Source: Amphiura filiformis (lineage: Eukaryota; Echinodermata; Ophiuroidea; Amphilepidida; Amphiuridae). From it: a stretch of DNA of 64,000 nt. Within the stretch, counting starts at the first letter, position 1; every line of letters begins with the position of its first letter. The position numbers and the translations under genes are program-made. This document shows, in pieces, positions 1 through 12,369 of this stretch. The DNA is taken from the NCBI RefSeq assembly GCF_039555335.1, contig NC_092628.1, positions 38,214,965-38,278,964 of the forward strand, in the 5' to 3' direction. The notes beneath the pieces were generated by a model, which was not told the DNA's origin, ran no database searches, and worked only from the letters and a program-made list of their open reading frames with translations.

Positions 1-629
1 CAGCCAGGAAGAACCCCCTCAGGGGGGAGCAACCATAATTTCCTCACCGTTCTGAAGTCACCAGTATAGTTAATATGCAGAAAAGATATGGCCGCTGGAC
101 GTGGTTACCTCTCCTTCAATGGTTAACGTAAATCAAGCATGAAACAGAAAAGACATGTGCAGGAATTATAGATTTAAAACAAGATTAACTTCAAACAATA
201 TATTTAAAAAGGTAGGAGATCTATACAGTCAGATACGATTTGCCGTAATCAGCTATTCACGTAATAAAAGTATTCAAGTTCAGGGTTTGTGACTTCACCT
301 CCAGAAAAGTCCTTGGCTAACATGGCGAGGATTAGGACCTTTATCTGGGTTAAAATGGTGTATGTTGAGACGTTTGTCCAGATATCTAGCATATTCACCG
401 ATGTGCGTGATTCTATACTCACTGATATTATGTATAAAACATCTACCTACGTTACATTCGATTTTCAAAAAACGTACCATCGACATAGCGAAACCATGCA
501 GTGGTAGATGACAATGGTTAATAATTGTTCAAAATAATCCACTTATAAAGTGTACTATGATGGGGAAAGGGGGATCACATTGAAGATGATCTTTATTATA
601 ATATGTTCGATATTTCTTCCCATTATTAG
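1..629. other. No gene recognised; upstream intron of synaptotagmin-like gene
   Basis: No coding exon, RNA gene or clear repeat was recognised here. Because the next exon opens in the middle of a C2B domain with a splice acceptor, this stretch is inferred to be intron of that gene. The last bases before 630 form a pyrimidine-rich tract ending in AG. Confidence 0.45.
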
Positions 630-854
630 ATCCCTTTGTGAAACTTCAGCTGGTGTCAGGACAAAAAGTAGTCAAATCGAGAAAGAGCTCCACAAAGAGG
701 AATACTCTCGACCCCGTATTCAACGAGACCTTCAACTTTAATGTATCTCCGGCTGTGTTGGCGGATGTTTGCCTTCTGGTGACTGTATATGACTACAACT
801 GTAAGAGTCGTGATGACTTCACTGGTCAAATCATAATGGGAAAGCATTCATCAG
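630..854 (+). CDS. Synaptotagmin-like C2B domain, penultimate exon (partial gene)
   Basis: The exon encodes most of a C2B domain. After a split Asp codon it reads PFVKLQLVSGQKVVKS, then a basic stretch, then NTLDPVFNETFNFNV and LLVTVYDYNCKSRDDFTG, which is the synaptotagmin C2 beta-sandwich pattern with the DPVFNE motif. Loop acids are partly kept (DYN where the family often has DYD, then DD), so calcium binding cannot be assumed. The acceptor is a pyrimidine tract ending ...ttattag at 629 and the donor is cag|gtaatt at 854/855; both are phase 1. The reading frame continues exactly into the next exon at 1474. Synaptotagmins are vesicle or plasma-membrane proteins acting in exocytosis. The transmembrane segment, C2A and the start of C2B must lie left of the window. 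The paralogue is not assigned. The 619-bp intron after this exon holds no other feature I recognise. Confidence 0.85.
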
Positions 855-1473
855 GTAATTTATAATGAAAGAGTACAATTTTTTTAGACAGGCTGTACAT
901 ATATATCCCTAGAACTACTGAGTCATATTTTGTTGTACCCCCCCCCCTTAATTTTCAGTTTTGGTACAAATGTATAGCTATGGGTCTCCTCAATCCAGTG
1001 ATACTAAATTAAATACAAACAGTCCCCACATAATGTCGCTATGACGTCATAATCTGAGGGCGCCCATGCACATTTGAGAAGTTCCGGTTATGTACAAAAG
1101 TATAGGCAAAATTGATTTTCGACTAAAAATTCTACAAAAATGCGAATTTTCTCTTCTTTTCTATTTCAACCTAGCTAAAAAGTAAAATGTCAGTAGCTCT
1201 TGGAACAATTTTAAAAGAACAAAATGAAAACCATTGATTTTACAGTAGAAACCAATGGTGTGCCCCCTCTATAGTCATCTTTGATGGCCGGTCCTACCCC
1301 TGGGTAAGGTGCTGTGGTGACAATTTTATCACTAAAATAAGCGCAAAGGATGGATCTACGATTAGCTTAGCTCGTTTAGGCGTAAACGCGTGCTTTATAT
1401 CCTTTCAGAATATTTAAAGTATTGGAAACCTTTCGTGATTTCATTATTTTTAAAAACTTTTAATTTCCCGTAG

Positions 1474-1604
1474 GTCAAGGTGAGACTACACATTGGCAGC
1501 GAATGATGGATTCCAAGCGATCACCAGTAGCACAATGGCACACATTACGAACAAGAGAAGAATGTGAGGGCGTCCTGCCATTCAACATGAATTTCATCTC
1601 TTGA
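1474..1604 (+). CDS. Synaptotagmin-like C2B domain, last exon with stop
   Basis: The acceptor tttcccgtag at 1473 opens a phase-1 exon that joins the previous one as ...GKHSSG-GQGETTHWQRMMDSKRSPVAQWHTL and ends at a TGA at 1602-1604. The pattern HW..M....R.PVAQWHTL is the signature end of synaptotagmin C2B domains, where the last helix and the WHxL motif sit. A tail of about 20 residues (RTREECEGVLPFNMNFIS) follows, longer than the usual few residues after WHxL. The exon pair is the 3' end of the gene; only 118 C2B-proximal residues are in the window. The call is well supported at family level and open at subtype level. Confidence 0.85.
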
Positions 1605-3323
1605 CGAAAAAACGAAAACACCCACGCAGACGACACTAGTCTCTCGTACCAGTCACCTTGTGTTATTGCTAATCAAATGCCAAAGGAACCAAAATTACCA
1701 GTATATTAACACGAGTAATACTGCGCCAGCAGAAATGGTGCTTTGTTGCACGTGTTGTAGATTTAGAAATTGTACCTTTGTATTGTTTCTGGATTAGAAA
1801 GTGTGACAAGTTTGTAGACACACACACATACAACAGTATCATCAGAACGCACAGAAGCACCACATGATTGGCACCACCTTTCTTAGTATCTGTTGAATTT
1901 GACAAACTGAACATCAATAATATTATTTCAAAAGTATTAACCAGACTCCACATGCATCTCTAATTTGTCCTACATACGTTTGCTGACATGGTAGACTCAC
2001 CTCCATTTTAGCAGGCTTAAAATCTGACCAAAGTTCGATGAAGTTGCTGCCATCACCGTCCCTAACTGCATGGATATCGTTAACGTGGTTAATGTAAATG
2101 CAACATTTCTGTACCACGTACGTAGGTATCACACTTAAGAACTGCCGCGAATGATCTTCAATCTAATTTCATGTACAACTTATATGCGTAAAGGTCACTA
2201 TTATAGTCCAACGTCTTGCGGGCGTTTTGACGTTGCGACAGACGCCGCCAGCGTTTGCCGCAGCGGCTAAGATTTTAGCAGCGTCTTCCACTGCAGAAGA
2301 CGTCCGATGCACAAGATTCATGGCCACATATTAGCGTAATCTACTAGACTAAAAGTTTAACAAGAAGGGGACCATTGGCGTCGAAGCAGAGCGAAACTGG
2401 AGATTCTAATAGTCGAATAGAACTTCAGAATAACAGGAAAAGAAGGTAATACAGGGGTCAAAATAGAAAATACTTCAATCTAATAAAATAAGAATACCAA
2501 ATCCCTTGTCTGATAAAGATTCTAAAACTTTATAGTTTGTACTATCTATGACTTGTTTGTATAGTTGCAGAGATATCATGAGCCAAGACGTCAAAAGGCC
2601 AACGAACTATCATAAGGCGAAATATTTCTCTGAAACAGGTTTCTGACCTACATCGCTGTCTTGAAATCTGCTGCCTCCAGGTTGGTGTCCTCCTTGGGGA
2701 CGTCAATGTAGGTGAGGGCGGTTCTTCCAGGTTTCCGTCACCCAGTTTTCACAAGGATGTCATGGTTCGGTATCCATTTGACAATGTTCTACGAATCTGT
2801 TTTTTCTCTCCCTGATCTTAAGACTTAAGTTTTGGAAGATCGGCTTCCAGTTTACAATGACGGTAATCCTCATCAAGAGGCGAAAATTACAAAACGCTTT
2901 TATTTCTTTAAAAATGGGTCAAACTATTTCGATTGCTCGGTGCCAGAAGCGGGTAAGCACAATAGCTCCCCTGTGAACATTTGGCAATTTACACACAAAT
3001 TGTACTCATCTACACAAGGCAGCTACACATGGTAGCTATTGCACTGACCCACTTCTAGCACTTAGCAGTCGATTTGCATTATCACAATGATTGAAACAAT
3101 TAAGAGTTTGTAAGAGTTTATTGACTGTTAACTTCTTACAATAGTTCGTTGACCTTTGACACAATTTGGCTAATATCTCTAACACTAGTAGATAGTACAA
3201 GTGCAAACTATATCCTCTAGGATTCATCATAACCAGACAAAGAGTTTGGTATGCTTATTTCATTAATCAGAGCATTTTCAATGTTTGACCCCTGTATAAC
3301 CTTATGACATCAATACACATAAG
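1605..3323. other. 3' flank of synaptotagmin-like gene and intergenic DNA
   Basis: No gene was recognised. The first part should contain the 3' untranslated region of the C2B gene. Short open frames here (for example 1669-1953 on the minus strand) have no family pattern and are taken as chance. Confidence 0.4.
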
Positions 3324-3583
3324 TTAGAAGAATTTAACTTCAACACTACTTAAATTTGATCGCTTACCGGGAGCGCTTTCACAGTGCTAACTACGTTTTC
3401 AGCCGAATGTTATGGCTCTGATGATTTATGGCTTGACAGCCTTGGATGACGTCACACTGTGACATCAAAAGGTGTTTACCTCGTCCCCCTGGTGGTCTTG
3501 GGTACGAGAAGCAGTTAATACTGTGAGAGCGCTTCCGGTAAGCGATCAAATTTAAGTAGTGTTGAAGTTAAAATATCTTCTAA
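3324..3583. mobile_element. MITE with about 63-bp terminal inverted repeats
   Basis: The left end (ttagaagaatttaacttcaa...) recurs in reverse complement at 3521-3583, with a near-identical stretch including cttaccgg and agcgctttcacagt. The 260-bp length, long TIRs and lack of coding capacity fit a nonautonomous DNA transposon. The superfamily is unclear; no confident target duplication was seen. Confidence 0.7.
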
Positions 3584-4265
3584 TTTAGTATATACCACTA
3601 CGTATGAATATTCAATTTTATGACAATGTAAGCCGACATGACATAAGAAAAACGATGAAGGATACCATTTTGGAAAATGCCATCCGTCATAATCACGATC
3701 ACATTTTCAGTCAACAATTCCATAAGGTCACAATTTCGCGGTTGATATAGCATGATTTTGAATATGATATAGTCGTTGAAAACGACTGCTCACATATTGC
3801 TGGTCACTTTTATAGTTTCGACGAAGTGACCATATTATTTGATCATCACACAGATCGTGTGTTAACTTGAATCTTTGCACTGGTACAAAGAAATATGTTT
3901 CGTTAGAAAAAATTGAAGTGTGTTATGTCATAGAGTATAATTAATATTATATTTTATAAGATGGATAAAAATATAACCATAATATTATATAATGAAATAT
4001 TAAGAGTCTTAGAGAAGTCATGATGTTGGCCAAATGTATCTCTGTTTAGACTGTGCATAGATACATTACCGCAGTATAATACCTCTACCGTAAGATATAA
4101 AATGTATTTCATGTTTAACCCCATTGAGCACTACCTGCCGATCTAACATTGCATCTGATTGGTCAGTTACATGATATCTTCATTTTAATCACCAATCAGA
4201 ATTGAGTTTTGCAAATAATTCATCCTAATTTTCTTGTGTGATGAAATTATTATAACAATGTTGCT

Positions 4266-4912
4266 GATTGGTCCAATTGAATACCTGAGTGGAAGAAGGG
4301 CCCAACTCCATCAAAACTGTTTTAGAGATATTAAGAAAAAACTTAATATTTGGAAAAGTTTTATAGGCAGAATGTTTTCATCTTCAGGGGACCTTTAATA
4401 CATGAACATACAATATTATATACATTCGAAATTATATATGATGTTACCATGGCAATGGTACAGGTCTTAATACGAGCTGGAGTTGGGCCCTTCTTCCACT
4501 AATATACTGCAAGCGCCAGTTCCGTGTTATAAATACTTTGTAGCTACAGAAATTAGGTAATCACCATTAATTGCCCAAGTAGAACTCATGTAATATGTTA
4601 GCAAGAAAGTTTATTGTAGTGAAAAGCAGATTTCATGGATGAACAAAATTCCTCTTTAACCCTATATTTGTGGAAGAAGGGCCCAACTCCATGCAGTTGG
4701 GCCTTTCTTCCATGAAAACCATGATTAAGTGTACGTGGAAGACTATTTAGAGAGTGAATTGTGGCTCATCTTTCACACACAAGGAAGAGCAATCTGCTGG
4801 CAATAAAATGCTGGTTCTAACTCATTTTTGTAAAAAAATGGAGTTGGGCCCTTCTTCCACTCAGGTATTCAATTGAAAATAAAAACTTCTTTTTGACCAA
4901 TAGGCACGTAGT
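4266..4912. repeat. Nested palindromic element with gaagaagggcccaactcc motifs
   Basis: The motif ggaagaagggcccaactcc occurs four times (about 4292, 4478 inverted, 4674, 4843 inverted), with an extra short inverted copy at 4695. The outer copies sit in longer inverted repeats that include caattgaatacctgagtgg at the left and its reverse complement at the right. The structure is a fold-back or TIR element containing a smaller copy of its own ends. No ORF. Confidence 0.65.
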
Positions 4913-5157
4913 TCTCATGGGGTGAACAAATTATTGTAAATATATAATCAGATGTCATATAATGTATAATTGGACAATATATGTTTGATACGACTATGTT
5001 CAGATAGATGATAATATGGTAAATATGTAGGCCTTGTATTCAAGTTTTATACGATAAGAGGCTAAAGACAGCTAGCAATCAGATGGCATAATCAATGTGC
5101 GTTGCGCATAGACCTAATGTTTACTTTAAATGGATAGTAGAGTTGGTACTCCAGCTA

Positions 5158-5882
5158 TATCGAAGGTCCGTAATGTTGAAGGTTTGCTATGCCCACAGGT
5201 CACTATGTCGATAGTTCACTTTGTCAAACTATGGTATTTCGCTATTTGAAATAAAGCTTCACTATGTCAAAAAATAATGTTCGTTATGTCGAATATGCAA
5301 TCCGGTTCGATAGGTCGAAGGCTCGCAATGTCGAATATAAAATAAGTTCGCTATGTCGATGACTCGCTAAGTCAAATATATGTAGTGAACCTTACTTTGA
5401 CATAGCGAACCTTATTTCATATTCGACGTATCGAACATTAGGCATAGCGAACTTACATGTACGACATAGTAAACCTACGACTTGACAAATCTTAGTCACA
5501 GCGAAACTAAGACTTAGTGAACCTTAAACATAGCAAACCTACTACGAACCTTAATTTCGACATATCAAATTCTACATAAGAAACCTTCGACATACCCACA
5601 ACAGGGTTTATTTGAATGTAAACCCTACTGCGGGTATGTCGAAGGTTTCTTATGTAAAATTTGATATGTCGAAAATTAAGGTTCGCTATAATCCAGTTTG
5701 CCATGTCGAAGGCTCGTCAACTATGTCAAATATAATGTATTATAATAGACATAGCGAGCCTTATTTCATATTAGACGTAGCGAACCTTCAAAATAGCGAA
5801 CCTACGTGTACGACATGGCGAGCCTATGACATGGGAAACCTTAGACATAGCGAACCGCATAGTTTACATTCAAATAAAGCCT
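5158..5882. repeat. Field of short inverted and direct ttcgctatgtcgaa repeats
   Basis: About 720 bp is built almost entirely of degenerate units of the form ttcgctatgtcgaa and its reverse complement, in two blocks. The first half reads mainly (ggttcgctatgtcgaa) and the later part mainly its complement. A near-perfect hairpin is centred near 5610: ccttaatttcgacatatcaa on the left is mirrored at about 5664-5685. The short ORF spanning 5612-5902 is a by-product of the repeat. Confidence 0.75.
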
Positions 5883-5903
5883 CCTTGCGGGTAGTTAACT
5901 AAA

Positions 5904-6083
5904 CATTTTTCACCTGATGTGGCACGTGACGTCAGTGCGTATTTCATTAGGCGCTGGTTCAAATCGCTAGCGTTCGTAAAGCGCTGGAGTATACACGCAT
6001 GCATTTTAAGGCGCCGCATAGATACGCGAGAAAAACAGCTGCCTCAGCACGCTGACGTCACTGCCACATCAGAGTGAAAAATG
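5904..6083. mobile_element. 180-bp MITE
   Basis: The left end catttttcacctgatgtggc and the right end, read on the minus strand as catttttcactctgatgtgg, form TIRs of roughly 32 bp that run on into gtgacgtcag. The interior is GC-richer and noncoding. It starts only 20 bp after the repeat field. Confidence 0.7.
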
Positions 6084-7050
6084 GTGTATATCCACCTTTA
6101 TAGTTTATTCGGTAATATTGTTTGTCTTGTTTGCCACTGCATTATCAAGAAGATGTCCCAATTTCTTGTTTTGATATTGACGTGGAACCAATTTCCGCAC
6201 CACTTTTATATTTTGGTTTGTTTTTTGCTTTTACTTTGGGAATATATTTGTGTCCACATTTGAATATACTGCATTGACATGCGCATATTGACGAATCCTA
6301 TAGTATAATAACCCGTTCTTTTTGTATTATATTGGTCCCAGAGGGCGACGTATGACACTTTATGAGCTGTATAGATAATATGATATGTGTTTACATTTCG
6401 GCATGCTCTATGTTGGATATAAAACCTGCAGGTTATTATAGTGCGGTCAATAACTACTTATTTTAAGCACGGTCGTGCACTTCTGGAAGATATTTCGATG
6501 TTGGCTCAATAAGGAGTTATTGGCCAAAATGTTGAAAAATTGACCATAACTTAAGAACAGCCGTAAGCTACTAAATTATTTATGTCACGTTATCATATTA
6601 TCCTGTTAATATAATGCTCTTACCGTTTTGACAAGAATATTGTAGGAGAAAGAAATTGGGTCGTGAAACGCCGCGACGTGACTCCATAATTTTTTATTTG
6701 CTTTCTCAAAATTCACAATATTCTTGCATAAATTATTAGAGCACATTTACATGATAAGACATGATATGACTTGTCGAAATTTCAAATAATGGTGATCCAT
6801 GACACAAAAATTTAACAACACGATTAATTTTGAAGTATAGATTTTCCCTGCATCCCATGATGCACTATTCCAGGGGATATGACGCAGGACATCAACCTCG
6901 TGTGCACTGATGGTCAATATGTTGTTACGACTATGTTGTTATGGGCACAGTGATTACATAATGTGAATCATCGTTGATGCATGGCCAACTTATAATTCGA
7001 TGGAATTTCGATTAATTGAATTGTTTTGACCAATAACTTTTTACCATCAA
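6084..7050. other. Intergenic, no gene recognised
   Basis: No coding similarity was seen. There is a weak, diverged inverted repeat around 6590-6760 (aatattgtaggagaaagaaa against ctttctcaaaattcacaata), possibly an old MITE. Confidence 0.35.
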
Positions 7051-7595
7051 TACAGACAGCAAAGACTTAAGGTATCAGCTGTTTTCACCCCTGTGTATCC
7101 TATAGGGATGAAATTTTAAAATCTACCGCCGTTTGATCGGCGTTTACCGGCGGTTGAATCGTGTTCCATTGCTTAGAACAATAGTCATCGGCTCCAACAG
7201 CACGGAACCGGCGGTCGTGTTTAGATGTCATCTCTGAACAAAGACAGATATGTCACAATTAGAACCAGTAGCCAATAGCTCCATCTTCGCTCGGATTTAA
7301 GACATCATTCCGTTGAAATCGGTGGTGATCCCAAATTCCAAGGAAGATGCAAATTCAGAAGTTACATATTGCTCCATTGGATATAATGCATTTATACACA
7401 AAGCGTTCTCAATCGCCGCATTGATTAGAACATTAAAATAGAACTTTTGATTTTGTTCCTTCCTTGGGTTTTCGATCACCGTTTTTTAATTTTCAACCAA
7501 TTTCAAACAATGAAGTCTTAATTTTAATCTATATATTTGTCTTAGGATATACAAGGGTGAACATAACTGGTATCTAAATTCTCATGCTGTCTGTA
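7051..7595. mobile_element. MITE-like element with tacagacagc ends
   Basis: The two ends are diverged inverted repeats of about 55 bp: tacagacagcaaagac at the left, and tacagacagcatgaga read on the minus strand at the right. Both are followed by a shared ttcaccc..gt.tatccta block. Inside is a GC-rich patch with ccgcc/cggcgg motifs. A 60-codon minus-strand frame at 7297-7479 shows no known domain. Confidence 0.55.
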
Positions 7596-7910
7596 GTTCA
7601 TTATTAGCAAGTATCGAAGTAGCATTTGGCTGCGATGCCTTAGAAATCTGTAATTATTGAAAGCATGGGTGATATGCTATTGAGTGTTGTAAAACATATG
7701 CATTAGAGATTGTTGTTTACGATTCATTTGACTTTTTCCCAAGCAATGATATGGCAGTGATACATCGCCAGTTTTGCACCTTCAGATTTATGAAACGGAT
7801 AAAAGGTTAGTTTAAAGCAATAGAATATTTTGATTTGCCGACTATCCCATGTCAATAATGCCTAGAAAAGTTGTTTTTCCTCGTAAATGTATTGGTTGTC
7901 GTCTACCATT

Positions 7911-8292
7911 TGTGATGTGTCATGTCAAAAGGAGACACGTTTGGGCAAGATCGTAAATGGAGAAATAGCCAAAAACCTGCCCGGGGTGATTTTTTCTCAA
8001 TTTGGGTTTGTGGCGAATTTGTGATGTTATTAGTGTTTTAAATATTGTCTGATAGTTTCAGACCGGAATATAACTGGCATCTTGTATTTTTGAGACATTT
8101 GTCAAGGTAATTCCTACTCTCAACATTGTCCACATTAGTTTTAAAGGCCGATATCTCAATTTCCAATTATATAATACCATAACTTACGAACTCAATAATA
8201 GCTTAGGGATATCCGATTTCATTGGGGAAAACGGCGTTGTTGGAGATTGGTAACCTGACTAAAAGTGTCTCCTTTTAACATGACACGTTACA
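7911..8292. mobile_element. MITE family 1 (tgtgacgtgtcatg ends), copy 1
   Basis: The left end reads tgtgatgtgtcatgtcaaaa and continues ggagacac; the right end is its inverted copy with two changes. The interior matches the copies at 20695 and 60524 (tctgatagtttcagac, catcttgtattttt). It is 382 bp and noncoding. Flanks suggest a 2-bp tt duplication. Confidence 0.8.
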
Positions 8293-8754
8293 TTTGACAA
8301 ACTACATCTCGCAGATCCTTTTTTTGTGATGAAGACACCAGCCGTACACCAATATCATACTAGACAAGTAACTCCAAGTACCGCCCTAGAATATATTGTA
8401 CACGATAGGATGGACGCATATGTGAGGGGCAACAAAAATGTGATTGTGGACATAGGTTTGTGTATGTATGTTGGGGTGCTTGTGAATGTGTACAAGGTAG
8501 AGTAGAAATTTTATTTGAATGAACACAGCTGCCAATAGCGTCACGATTTTACGCGTACACTGTGTAATGAACGACCGAGTGTATGTATAAACGCTGAAGT
8601 GATTCCAACCATGCCAACTCACTCGTGATTGGTTAGTAGTTTCATTATTGTATCCAGGACATACGATCCAGGTCGGATTGCGTGCAGCCGTTGCCAGCTG
8701 TGTTCATTCAAATTTGAATTGTGTTCATTCAAAGTTCATTCAAACATACAAGTA

Positions 8755-8980
8755 TGTGCGCTAATTATTATGAGTGTGTGGAGTGGAGGGAGTGAGGTTT
8801 TGCATATATGCGATCACGAAGTGTGTGGGTGGGCACTTGCGCTTGGTGTTTGGGTGTAAATGTGTTGGATGTGCGTGATGTGAGTGTGTGTGGTGTATGG
8901 GGTGTGCTGGGGTGTGTTGGTGTGGGGTACCTGCTTGGTTGGAGTGTGCGTGTCGGTATTTATGTGTGAGTAAAACCGGG
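8755..8980. repeat. GT-rich low-complexity tract
   Basis: This is an imperfect (gtg/tgt)-rich stretch. The minus-strand frame across it is a run of T, H and P residues, as expected of low-complexity DNA and not of a gene. Confidence 0.6.
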
Positions 8981-9066
8981 GTGTAAAATATATGCGAAAA
9001 TGTATAGCAGCCTCATCTCTCATACTTGGCAGATGATACGGAATTTCTGACTGTTAAGGTTTAAAG

Positions 9067-9146
9067 CTGAATTTATACTCGATCGCTTTCGCACAGTAAG
9101 CATGTGTGTGTTCGCTTTTCTGCCAAAGCAATCGAGTATAAATTCA
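9067..9146. repeat. Short inverted-repeat element (80 bp)
   Basis: ctgaatttatactcgatcgc at the left is matched by its reverse complement (gcaatcgagtataaattcag) ending at 9146, around a 40-base centre. This could be a very short MITE or a strong hairpin. Confidence 0.5.
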
Positions 9147-9947
9147 GATAAACAAAAAGTGGTCTTTATCATGTTTATACTCATACTAAAGAGATTATAC
9201 CCAAAGAGAACCAACTCAAAATCGCCCAAAATCATAACACAGTGCGTGCATGGCGTGCGGGACGCTGATCAACATATCAAAGGACCGTACCATAACACGA
9301 CCGAAGGAGTGATGCGTATTGGCGACATCGGCGCTGGTAATAAATTCCAATTTTCTTTGCTTTTCCTTTACGGCTCAAAATTAAAAGGGGATATATCTGA
9401 CAGTAAAAGCTAACATTTTATGACAAAGAAATGCTAATCTATGTTGTATGAAAATGTTATAATTTAAGTCAAAGTTTGCGGGTATTTTGGTTCTTCCTCA
9501 TTGGCTAATACACATTACGTCTGATGCCAACATGAACCGGTTGGGAGTGGAATTCATTGTCATTCAACCAAGGTGAACAGCAGGTGATGAAATTAGAACA
9601 GTATCTTGGGTATCTTTTCAGTAGAAAATAAATGCGTAATGTATAATCTTGGTAATAGTTTATAATCCCAAACCAATAATTTTATATATTCATTGAGTGT
9701 TATATTAATAATAATTGTAAATGCAACAGAATGTCACATTTGATGTATATTGATGTTTTTATATCAATGTTAATATGTAAAGGAAACAAGTATATTATTA
9801 TGCAGAATAAAACGTTAAAGTAAACTTACATACAACAAATGAGAGTCTGGTATTCTTATGAAAAAAAGGTGAATAGTGCCTTTGTGACCGTCATGCTCAA
9901 AGTATAAAAAACGAGGCATCTTCTCTCTATCACTACTAGACCAATTA

Positions 9948-10407
9948 GGCCCCGGTGCTCAATCTCGCCGAATAACTCTGCTTCGTCTCGAGCATTTCGA
10001 CAGCTCTCCTGCGGCTTGAAGTTTCAAACCGCAGTACGCCGACGAATTAATATAGTATAGCCATATCCCTGGTTGCGAAATCGTGAGCAGTTATGGGCAT
10101 CGAGTTCGCAACATCTTGCGATCTTCTTGTTCTGCGGTTTGTCATTCATTACTCGAAACCTTTATATTAATGTTTATTGTAGTACCTACTTGTGTTTACT
10201 CACCGTGAGCAATTTGCGGATCAGGAGTTGGGCCGATCAAGGCGATGAACGGGTGACTGAACATGGCTTTTCATCGAACAGACACACATTTTGTTAGTGC
10301 ATATCGCAACAGTATTTTATTTCTCAGCATATGTGCATCGGCGTGGGTCTGCGGCTTAGGTTCCGGGCACGCCGAAGAGTTAATCGGCGAGATTGAGCAC
10401 CCAGGCC
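9948..10407. mobile_element. PIF/Harbinger-like MITE with TTA target duplication
   Basis: The TIRs begin ggccccggtgctcaatctcg at the left and ggcctgggtgctcaatctcg on the minus strand at the right, followed by ccga. Both sides are bordered by tta (9945-9947 and 10408-10410), the 3-bp duplication typical of PIF/Harbinger. 460 bp, noncoding. Confidence 0.65.
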
Positions 10408-11949
10408 TTATGTCAGTATTTCAAATGATGAGCCTCATACCACAATTTTTCAATTTTCGATTTAAAATTCGAAAGCAAAATGTATATCAAAGCTACAACT
10501 ATAAACAAAATGACCAATATCAATGATATTCATATCTAAAACAAATGCAACTTGCCCGGTACAGATTCATCCTGGGACACCCTGTATAGTGCGATACCCA
10601 CAAACCACAGCTAGTCTGTGCTACAGACCACGTATCTACATTATCCGTAGGGAGAGAAACTACTGGGTACCACGCGTGTAGGTATCACACAGAAACAGCC
10701 GCCTTTCGGCTCGATGTCGCGGCTTCACCGCTCCGTTCGCCCGCGTTGCGGCTTTGTCGCTCCTACCCCGTCGATCACAAGTAGCTTATGACAAAGACTA
10801 ACCTCAGCACACTTTACAAAAATTCGCTGACTTCTGTGACCTAAGACACATAAACCGTTTTGCAGCTAATAATACCCTATTAAACCATCTCGACCAGGAT
10901 CAGCATAAGGAGTTTATCATTCACAACCACTGCGAGATATTTCAGATACTATTCGGTAAATCACATCACATACCTATTGAAAGCTATTGGAGAATAGAAT
11001 AGCGCCATCCCTTTTGGACTATATTGCACTTGGAATAATCATAGTCATGACACTAGCCCTCTATCAGAATTGAAAGTGATTGAAACTTATATCATAACAG
11101 TCCTGCAGGAACCCGCAACTGGCGGCGCGCGCGCCACTTGTGGCGCAGTGCAAAGGAGAGCTATAATACTAGACAAATCCAATGTGTCAAGTGATAAACA
11201 GAATTCACACTATTGGATTAAAGCCGCTTAAAAATCTGCGTTATATTATAGGCTTAGGAATCGGGGGCTTGGGAGCCCCCTCAATAATTTTGGTGTGGGG
11301 CTGGAACACAATGGCCCTGCACTACAAGCACATTGCACTAATCACGTGGGTATGTCAGCAAACATGGATTGAATACAATACCGCTCTTTTCAAAGATACT
11401 TACCTTACAGGTGCGAGTGATCAGCCTTTCTTTGACATCTATGGTTCAATGCATCGGTACCGCGTGAACGTTGTAGTGCAGGGCGGTATAGTCAAAATTG
11501 TATTCATCTATTGCTATGGTAGTTAATCCGAAAAACTACGTCACTTCTACGGCGCATTGGATGGATTAAAGCCAGGTTTATTTTGTAAAAAATCAATATG
11601 GAATTGCAAAGCATCTCTGAGATTCTCAATTAAATTCCTTAAAGTGCCACTCTGAATGATTCTAAAGCACCACTGAGAGGGCTTTTGAGCCTCTGGTGGG
11701 GTCCATGGGTAACTCCCCATAATGGTCCGAGGCAGCGCCCCGGAAGCGCTTGGATTTAAGCCTTTTTATATGGCATGATATATAGACGAATCCAATTTCA
11801 CCTATTTCTACACCTCAATGTCAGCCATAGCTGGGTACCCCTCGGGTCCATCCAACCTGAAATGTGAAATGATGCAGCCTTGGCTGGATTTTAAACTGCA
11901 TTCCATCACCCGTGTCATGATGAAATGTTACAACACAACATGATACTGT
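10408..11949. other. Intergenic, unclassified repeat remains
   Basis: No gene was recognised. Around 10800-10910 (cctcagcacactttaca ... accaggatcagc) resembles 62390-62525, so a dispersed repeat family of unknown type is present in both places. Frames at 11182-11526 have no family pattern. Confidence 0.35.
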
Positions 11950-12256
11950 TTATCAACAACAGCAAAGGAAATGGTTATTGACTTTAGAACCTCTAAAAGT
12001 CGTTCTCCAGGTCCCGTTGTCTTAAAGGGAGGTATAATAGAGCGTGTGTCATCATACAAGTACCTTGACATCATGATAGATGACAAACTGAACTGGCATA
12101 TACATGTTGATCATATGGTTAAAAAACTCAACTCTCGTATGTATTGTTTCAGGAAACTGAAATGTTTTCATGTCAATTCTCGTATCCTCGCTTTGTTTTA
12201 TGAAAAAGGAAGGTTTTTATTTCAAACTCTAATCGTGACCCGCAGGTCAAATTGCT
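11950..12256 (+). mobile_element. LINE reverse transcriptase 3' fragment
   Basis: The translation from about 11950 reads LSTTAKEMVIDFRTSKS, then IIERVSSYKYLDIMIDDKLNW, HVDHMVKKLNSRMYCFRKLK and RILALFYE. This is the segment just after the catalytic palm in CR1/L2-type non-LTR reverse transcriptases (K.KEM..DF, VSS.KYLG, L.W..H, R.Y.LRKLK). Only about 100 residues remain and the usual Gly after KYL is Asp, so it is a dead fragment. The frame ends shortly after this block. Confidence 0.8.
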
Positions 12257-12369
12257 AGAATTGTACATTAAACACACCTAAACAGACACAATGCAATTTG
12301 CAGGCAGCAGCTTAATCAGCGCCAATATTGCAACATTGAAACAAACAACTATACAAACATCCAATCCAT

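Noticed and set aside
5612-5902. 96-codon frame with repeated peptide words
   Set aside because: A by-product of the ttcgctatgtcgaa repeat field.
8814-9023. Thr/His/Pro-rich minus-strand frame
   Set aside because: Low-complexity GT-rich DNA read in translation; no start context or homologue pattern.
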